From contig NZ_JBBOOE010000001.1 of assembly GCF_038002965.1 (NCBI RefSeq), positions 3,205,001-3,269,000 of the forward strand: 64,000 bases of DNA, in the 5' to 3' direction. This document shows, in pieces, positions 59,688-64,000 of the stretch. How positions within the stretch are numbered: position 1 is the first letter of the stretch; every line of letters begins with the position of its first letter. Origin of the DNA: Robertmurraya sp. FSL R5-0851. GTDB lineage: Bacteria > Bacillota > Bacilli > Bacillales > Cytobacillaceae. The notes under the pieces are model-generated. The model made no database searches, was not told the origin of the DNA, and saw only the letters and a program-made list of their open reading frames with translations. The position numbers were made by a program, and so were the translations under genes.

Positions 59688-60877
59688 TCCGAGTCTCCTT
59701 GAGTAATTGGTTGAGGTTCTGCGATATTTTCAATTACTTGAAAATGAACAATTAAGTTAACTTTACCATTCTTGACCAATTGGCGCAAAACTTTTTCCCC
59801 TTTTATTTTAGCATCTTCAGGAAGGAGACTTTTTATATCTTTTCTAGCCATTTCTCTTGCGACAGTATATGCTTGTTTTTCCGTATATACCCTTGTCTCA
59901 TTTTCACTTTCACGAATTGTGGATTGTTGGTAAGAAATCGGCAAATTCCATTTTAGGAATTTGATTGGCTTTGTATTTTCCTCTGTAACCGATTGTTTAT
60001 ACTCGACCTTTCCAAACCCCCAAACAGGAATGTTGAATTTACCTATTGATATTGCATGTTTTCTTACTTCATTTCCCGTATACACTTGAAAATTCGTTGA
60101 CAAAGGAAGTTCCACTTCTGTCCAATACCAAGTTTCACCTAATACCTCTCCCCTCGCAGGAACTAGTTGTTCCTCCCCTTCCCTTCCAATCGTCCCTGAC
60201 ACTAAAACCTTTCCTGGAGATACGACTTCATTGAGAGAAACCAGTGTTTTACCTTCTTCCACAAAATAGTCCACAACCGTTGCTTTCTTTTTAGCAACTA
60301 AATTTTGCGGGCCGTATTCCTGCTGTTTTTCAGGTTCATTTTTTTCAACCACTTGTAAGTGGTAGGTTGTCCCCTGTAACTCCACTCCAATCCATGTTAA
60401 TTCATCCATACTGTCTGTAATCGACTTTTGAATCGCATCTGGGGTACCTAAGGACCACTGAAATTTCCCCTTTTTTACACCTATTTCATCAAGGGTTTTT
60501 CGAATCTTATATTCCGTTGCTGGGTCTGCTCCTTTAATTTCAATACCCCATACCATGTTGGAAAGCAAGGTAATGACCATTAAAAAAAGAACTGCACCAA
60601 TAAAGAAACCAATATTTTTAATGGCTCTTTTCATTAGAAATGGAAGGCCTGTCCGGCGTTGGAACTCAATTTTACAGCCTGAGTTCCTAACAACCTTTCT
60701 AATTTTGTGGGCATCCTCCACTTTTATTTCAAAGCTCATGGCATTTACGCCATGACGCTTTACTCTCCAGATTGAAACCTGCTCTCTTGTTAGTGTGTTA
60801 ATAAATCTTTCAAGGCCTTTTCCTGTCACCTTTACAGATACAATTCCCGAATAGTAGTAAATCCATTGGTTCTTCAT
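59684..60877 (-). CDS. yqfD: sporulation protein YqfD
   Basis: A 397-residue membrane protein required in mother-cell sporulation in related Bacillus. A soluble N-terminal region (about 1-90) is followed by a membrane helix (near 90-112) and a long extracytoplasmic part with WTEVELPLSTNF and the later EENTKPIKFLKW segments. AAGGAGG precedes the ATG. Its biochemical role is unknown. Just downstream of yqfC. Confidence 0.86.
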   Translation of the reverse strand: MKNQWIYYYSGIVSVKVTGKGLERFINTLTREQVSIWRVKRHGVNAMSFEIKVEDAHKIRKVVRNSGCKIEFQRRTGLPFLMKRAIKNIGFFIGAVLFLMVITLLSNMVWGIEIKGADPATEYKIRKTLDEIGVKKGKFQWSLGTPDAIQKSITDSMDELTWIGVELQGTTYHLQVVEKNEPEKQQEYGPQNLVAKKKATVVDYFVEEGKTLVSLNEVVSPGKVLVSGTIGREGEEQLVPARGEVLGETWYWTEVELPLSTNFQVYTGNEVRKHAISIGKFNIPVWGFGKVEYKQSVTEENTKPIKFLKWNLPISYQQSTIRESENETRVYTEKQAYTVAREMARKDIKSLLPEDAKIKGEKVLRQLVKNGKVNLIVHFQVIENIAEPQPITQGDSE

Positions 60878-60918
60878 ATTCTGCCTCCTTACCTTTCAGA
60901 CGAAATCAATAAAAACTC

Positions 60919-61203
60919 TTATTCTTCAAGATAAATAACTTGTTCAATTTTCCCTTCAAGTAGAATCTCCTCTGGAAGTATCGTCTTAATGACAAATGCC
61001 TTGCCCTTTATTAACAACTGCCCTTGCTTTAAAAGCAGTCTAAGCTCTTTCTCTGAGAAAGTGAGTAAGCCACGGTGGTTCTCAATATAGATGTGGATTT
61101 GACCAATCATAGTGATGCGGGGTAAATCCATCATGACATCTTGTGGAAGATCCATTGTTTGGGTCATCCAGTTTCTTACACGTTGCCCCCACCTTTTAGC
61201 CAT
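60919..61203 (-). CDS. yqfC: sporulation protein YqfC
   Basis: A 94-residue protein of the YqfC/YabP-like sporulation family, with LPRITMIGQIHIYIENHRGLLTF as the recognisable core (shown across residues about 27-49). The ATG at 61203 is preceded by GGGGG at about ten bases, and that ribosome site forms one arm of a terminator-like hairpin. Partner of yqfD; function unknown. Confidence 0.82.
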   Translation of the reverse strand: MAKRWGQRVRNWMTQTMDLPQDVMMDLPRITMIGQIHIYIENHRGLLTFSEKELRLLLKQGQLLIKGKAFVIKTILPEEILLEGKIEQVIYLEE

Positions 61204-61253
61204 AAAAAAAGAACCCCCTTTCATCTCATATTTATGAAATGACTGGGGGTTCT
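61204..61253 (-). terminator. terminator-like hairpin whose 3' arm holds the yqfC ribosome site
   Basis: AGAACCCCC (61253-61245) pairs with GGGGGTTCT (61218-61210), with an inner CATTTCAT / ATGAGATG stem. Seven T follow directly, then the yqfC ATG. It would end floA-operon transcripts and, in any read-through RNA, hide the yqfC ribosome site. Confidence 0.65.
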
Positions 61254-61283
61254 AGCACTACTTTTTAAGCATTCTGCCGTGTT

Positions 61284-61778
61284 TTAGTAGTGTGAATTCG
61301 TTCTTTTTCGATGATAACCCTGTTTTGCTTTAGGTGGGCCCAAAATTTCTGACCAAATAACAGCATCGCGTAATGTCTGCTTTGACACATGGAGGTCATG
61401 ATCTGTTTTAACTGCCGCTTCCACTCTCGGCTGCTGATTTAACCTTCCCGTTGTTTGACGGTCCACCTTCTTGTTTGGAGTATACGTTTGTTCTCTATAC
61501 GTGTTTTTCACTTCTTGCACCCGATTGGTGCTCAAGCTTTGTGTTTTTTCAGGCTCTTTCTTTTCTGTTTGTGGACGTTCAAACTTTTGTTGAAGTTCTC
61601 CAAAATCAAAGTCGATGAAAGGTTTTGATTTCTCTGATGTTTGTCCAGGGAGAAAGGGCTTTGGCTGCTTACGCTTTTGATGTTCGTCTTCCCCCGTGCC
61701 CTTCATCTGTTTGTAGAAGGAGGAAATAATCCCGATCAACACAACTAAGATAAAGGGATTTTCCAATAGAAATTGCAA
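61284..61778 (-). CDS. yqfB: membrane-anchored protein at the yqfB position
   Basis: A 164-residue protein with one N-terminal membrane helix (about 5-22) and a long, basic, Gln- and Lys-rich tail (about 25-164) that looks disordered, ending in a possible amphipathic segment (DAVIWSEILGPPKAK). Function unknown. The TTG start has AAGGAGGTG seven bases upstream. It follows floA closely, as yqfB does in B. subtilis; I infer the name from position. Confidence 0.72.
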   Translation of the reverse strand: MQFLLENPFILVVLIGIISSFYKQMKGTGEDEHQKRKQPKPFLPGQTSEKSKPFIDFDFGELQQKFERPQTEKKEPEKTQSLSTNRVQEVKNTYREQTYTPNKKVDRQTTGRLNQQPRVEAAVKTDHDLHVSKQTLRDAVIWSEILGPPKAKQGYHRKRTNSHY

Positions 61779-61814
61779 AGATGGACACCTCCTTGCATTA
61801 CGTCAGTAATCGCA

Positions 61815-62804
61815 TTATTTTTTATCCGTATTTCCGTCTGGTTTACCAAAAGAATCTCTCATACTCGTGTCAGCCGCAATGTTTTGGATATTTAAATAAT
61901 CCATCACACCAATTTTCCCAGAAGTTAACGCCTCTGACATGGCAAGTGGTACCTTTGCTTCCGCTTCTACAACCTTTGCTCTCATTTCCTCAACACGTGC
62001 CTTCATTTCCTGCTCCTGAGCTACTGCCATTGCTCTACGTTCTTCAGCTTTTGCTTGAGCGATCTTTTTATCTGCTTCTGCTTGTTCCGTTTGTAATTCA
62101 GCACCAATATTCTTTCCAATATCCACATCCGCAATATCAATCGACAGAATTTCAAAAGCAGTACCTGCATCTAATCCTTTTGACAAGACAGTTTGTGAAA
62201 TCATATCTGGATTTTCTAACACTTTTTTATGATTATCAGAGGAACCAATTGTTGAAACAATCCCTTCCCCAACACGAGCAACAATCGTTTCTTCGCCAGC
62301 ACCACCGACTAAACGGTCAATATTTGCACGCACGGTTATTCTCGCTTTTGCTTTTACCTCAATTCCATCCATGGCAACCCCAGCAATAAATGGAGTTTCA
62401 ATTACCTTTGGATTGACACTCATCTGCACAGCCTCTAATACATCACGACCAGCTAAATCAATCGCAGCCGCACGCTCAAATGATAATTCAATATTCGCAC
62501 GATGTGCAGCAATCAATGCGTTTACCACTCTATCTACGTTACCACCCGCTAAGTAATGGCTTTCAAGCTGATTGGTTGAAACATCCAAGCCTGCTTTATG
62601 TGCCTTAATTAATGGATTAATTACTCTACTTGGAATCACTCGACGTAATCTCATTCCAACTAGGGTAAAAATGCTTACTTTAACTCCTGCAGCAAGCGCT
62701 GAAATCCAGAGCATAACTGGTACAAACGTGAGCAAAACAGATAATAAAACAATTCCTAATACAACTAATACAAGAACAAATATCGTTCCAGATCCTAAAA
62801 TCAT
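61815..62804 (-). CDS. floA: flotillin-like protein FloA
   Basis: Scaffold protein of functional membrane microdomains in Bacillus. An N-terminal hydrophobic hairpin (about 5-50) precedes the SPFH-like domain and a Glu/Ala/Lys-rich coiled coil (about 230-290), ending near [11 protein letters not shown]. 329 residues. It overlaps yqeZ by four bases, in the usual yqeZ-floA-yqfB order. Confidence 0.94.
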   Translation of the reverse strand: MILGSGTIFVLVLVVLGIVLLSVLLTFVPVMLWISALAAGVKVSIFTLVGMRLRRVIPSRVINPLIKAHKAGLDVSTNQLESHYLAGGNVDRVVNALIAAHRANIELSFERAAAIDLAGRDVLEAVQMSVNPKVIETPFIAGVAMDGIEVKAKARITVRANIDRLVGGAGEETIVARVGEGIVSTIGSSDNHKKVLENPDMISQTVLSKGLDAGTAFEILSIDIADVDIGKNIGAELQTEQAEADKKIAQAKAEERRAMAVAQEQEMKARVEEMRAKVVEAEAKVPLAMSEALTSGKIGVMDYLNIQNIAADTSMRDSFGKPDGNTDKK

Positions 62805-64000
62805 TCTTCTTCCTCCTTAGACAATGGTTCAGTTATCTCTCTTACAACAATTCTAGCTCCTTCAGTTTTTACAATCTTTACTCTTTTATCTTTTCCAATA
62901 AAACTACCCTCACTAACCACATCTATGCGCTCATCATCTAAAACAATGGTGCCTGCTGGACGTAATGCTGTAAGCGTTATTCCCTCTTTCCCAACGATCT
63001 CCGGTCGATTCTTATTAGAAACATAACCGGCTTCGCTTTTGGTGGAGTCTGTTAGGATTATTTTTCTAAAAATTTTCATCTTTTTACCAAACACCTTTAC
63101 CATTAAGATCGATGCTATAACGGAAATACTTAATGCGATGAGAATCGAGATTCCCATATGAACAACATTATCGGTGGCTAGAAACAAACTTGCTAATATG
63201 GCCGCTAGACCGAAAATACCTGCAATTCCACCAGGTAAAAACAGCTCCAACAATAAAAGTCCAATTCCGATAACAAATAGAATTAATGTTTCAAAACCAG
63301 CTAATCCTGCCACTAAATGTCCGTAGAAGAATAGTAGCAACGACGAAAGTCCCATAAATCCTGGGATTCCAAACCCTGGTGAGTATAACTCGAGGATTAA
63401 TCCAAGACTGCCAATCGATAGCAAGATAGGAACAACAACAGGATGTGTGATAAACCTTGCGATTTTTTCTGCAAAGCTCTCTTCTACATCTATGAGCTTG
63501 GCGCCAGACAAATCAAGTGTTGAAAGTAAATCTTCTAGGCTAGTAACTGTCCCTTCTGAATATCCTACTTCCTCTGCCTGATCTGCTGTCAATGTTAACA
63601 ACTTACCTGTTGGTGCCCCATACTCTGGTAAGTCTACTTCACGATCAGCCATCGCTAGTGCATAGATCGGATCCCGACCACTTTGTTCTGCGGCAGCTTT
63701 CATAGCACTTAACCAGTAAGATTGTGCCTTTTCATCAGCTGCATTTCCTGCTTGGTCAATGACAGCAGCCGAACCAATGGTTCCACTTGGCACCATATAT
63801 ATCTCATCCATATTAAGTGAAATATACGCTCCTGCAGAAAGCGCTTGATTGTCAACAAACGCAATGGTTTTTATATTTGTCGACGACAGTAATTGGCCTA
63901 TTTTCCCTGCCGCATCTACAGCGCCTCCTGGTGTATTGATGGTAAAAATGATTGCCTTTGCATTTTCTTCTTCAGCCTCTTGTACAGCTCGCGATAAGAA
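62801..64000 (-). CDS. yqeZ: NfeD-family membrane serine protease YqeZ, N-terminus outside window
   Basis: NfeD protein that works with FloA at the membrane. The window holds the last 400 codons without the start. The ClpP-like protease part is read as [14 protein letters not shown] and then [10 protein letters not shown], where the Ser is the nucleophile. A short linker is followed by about five membrane helices (residues about 180-300 of this fragment) and a C-terminal OB-fold ([20 protein letters not shown]). Confidence 0.9.
   Translation of the reverse strand, partial: FLSRAVQEAEEENAKAIIFTINTPGGAVDAAGKIGQLLSSTNIKTIAFVDNQALSAGAYISLNMDEIYMVPSGTIGSAAVIDQAGNAADEKAQSYWLSAMKAAAEQSGRDPIYALAMADREVDLPEYGAPTGKLLTLTADQAEEVGYSEGTVTSLEDLLSTLDLSGAKLIDVEESFAEKIARFITHPVVVPILLSIGSLGLILELYSPGFGIPGFMGLSSLLLFFYGHLVAGLAGFETLILFVIGIGLLLLELFLPGGIAGIFGLAAILASLFLATDNVVHMGISILIALSISVIASILMVKVFGKKMKIFRKIILTDSTKSEAGYVSNKNRPEIVGKEGITLTALRPAGTIVLDDERIDVVSEGSFIGKDKRVKIVKTEGARIVVREITEPLSKEEEE

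Noticed and set aside
61781..62389. Long plus-strand open frame antisense to floA
   Set aside because: It is the reverse of a strongly supported gene, has no ribosome site, and its Leu/Gln/Ser-rich translation matches no protein pattern.

Overview
The window is 64 kb of low-GC chromosome from an endospore-forming member of the Bacillaceae (Bacillus in the broad sense). The evidence is the gene order, which follows the Bacillus subtilis yqgT-yqgA / yqfZ-yqeZ block almost gene for gene, together with sporulation genes (GerA-family/SpoVAF, YqfC, YqfD, YqfQ), SigA-type promoters and strong AGGAGG ribosome sites. Genus and species cannot be settled from the sequence alone. No rRNA, tRNA or CRISPR array was seen.

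Layout: 1-10.5 kb holds an endopeptidase (YqgT, cut by the window edge), an LtaS-type lipoteichoic acid synthase, glucokinase with YqgQ, a SpoVAF-like germination protein, the rhomboid protease GluP, L-lactate dehydrogenase, a DUF92 membrane protein, 5-formyl-THF cyclo-ligase and ribosomal protein L33. At 10.5-14.3 kb is an accessory four-gene operon: a DUF4912 protein, a GT4 glycosyltransferase, a sugar-phosphate nucleotidyltransferase carrying an orphan phosphomannomutase C-terminal domain, and a protein I do not recognise. It is the best candidate here for an undescribed pathway. 14.6-20.2 kb carries two small membrane proteins and the pstS-pstC-pstA-pstB-phoU phosphate operon behind a clear four-repeat PhoP box. 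20.2-29 kb has PBP2a-type PbpA, MFS protein YqgE, SodA, an Fnr-type [4Fe-4S] regulator, YqgC, a Na/Pi cotransporter and two membrane proteins.

29-38 kb carries the isoprenoid genes ispG and ispH, a Zur-controlled zinc uptake operon (znuC-znuB-zur), endonuclease IV, the RNA helicase CshB and YqfQ. The ispH-yqfO gap holds a cluster of palindromic repeats inside what looks like a split terminator. 38.5-48 kb carries yqfO-trmK, cytochrome c550, an acyl-CoA dehydrogenase, the yqxD-dnaG-sigA macromolecular synthesis operon (yqxD has a TGA at codon 3 and may start at ATT), the PPDK regulatory protein YqfL and CcpN. 48-57 kb is glyQS under a T-box, then recO, yqzL, era, cdd, dgkA, ybeY and pgpH. An IS91-family element sits between pgpH and phoH and has removed the start of a small zinc-ribbon gene. 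The window ends with phoH, yqfD, yqfC, yqfB, floA and the 3' part of the NfeD protease yqeZ.

Nearly all genes lie on the minus strand. The plus-strand exceptions are the yqzD/yqzC-like pair, fnr, the DUF1189 protein, yqfZ, ispG, yqfW, yqfT, yqfQ and ispH. Start codons were chosen by Shine-Dalgarno position, so many differ from the longest open frame.
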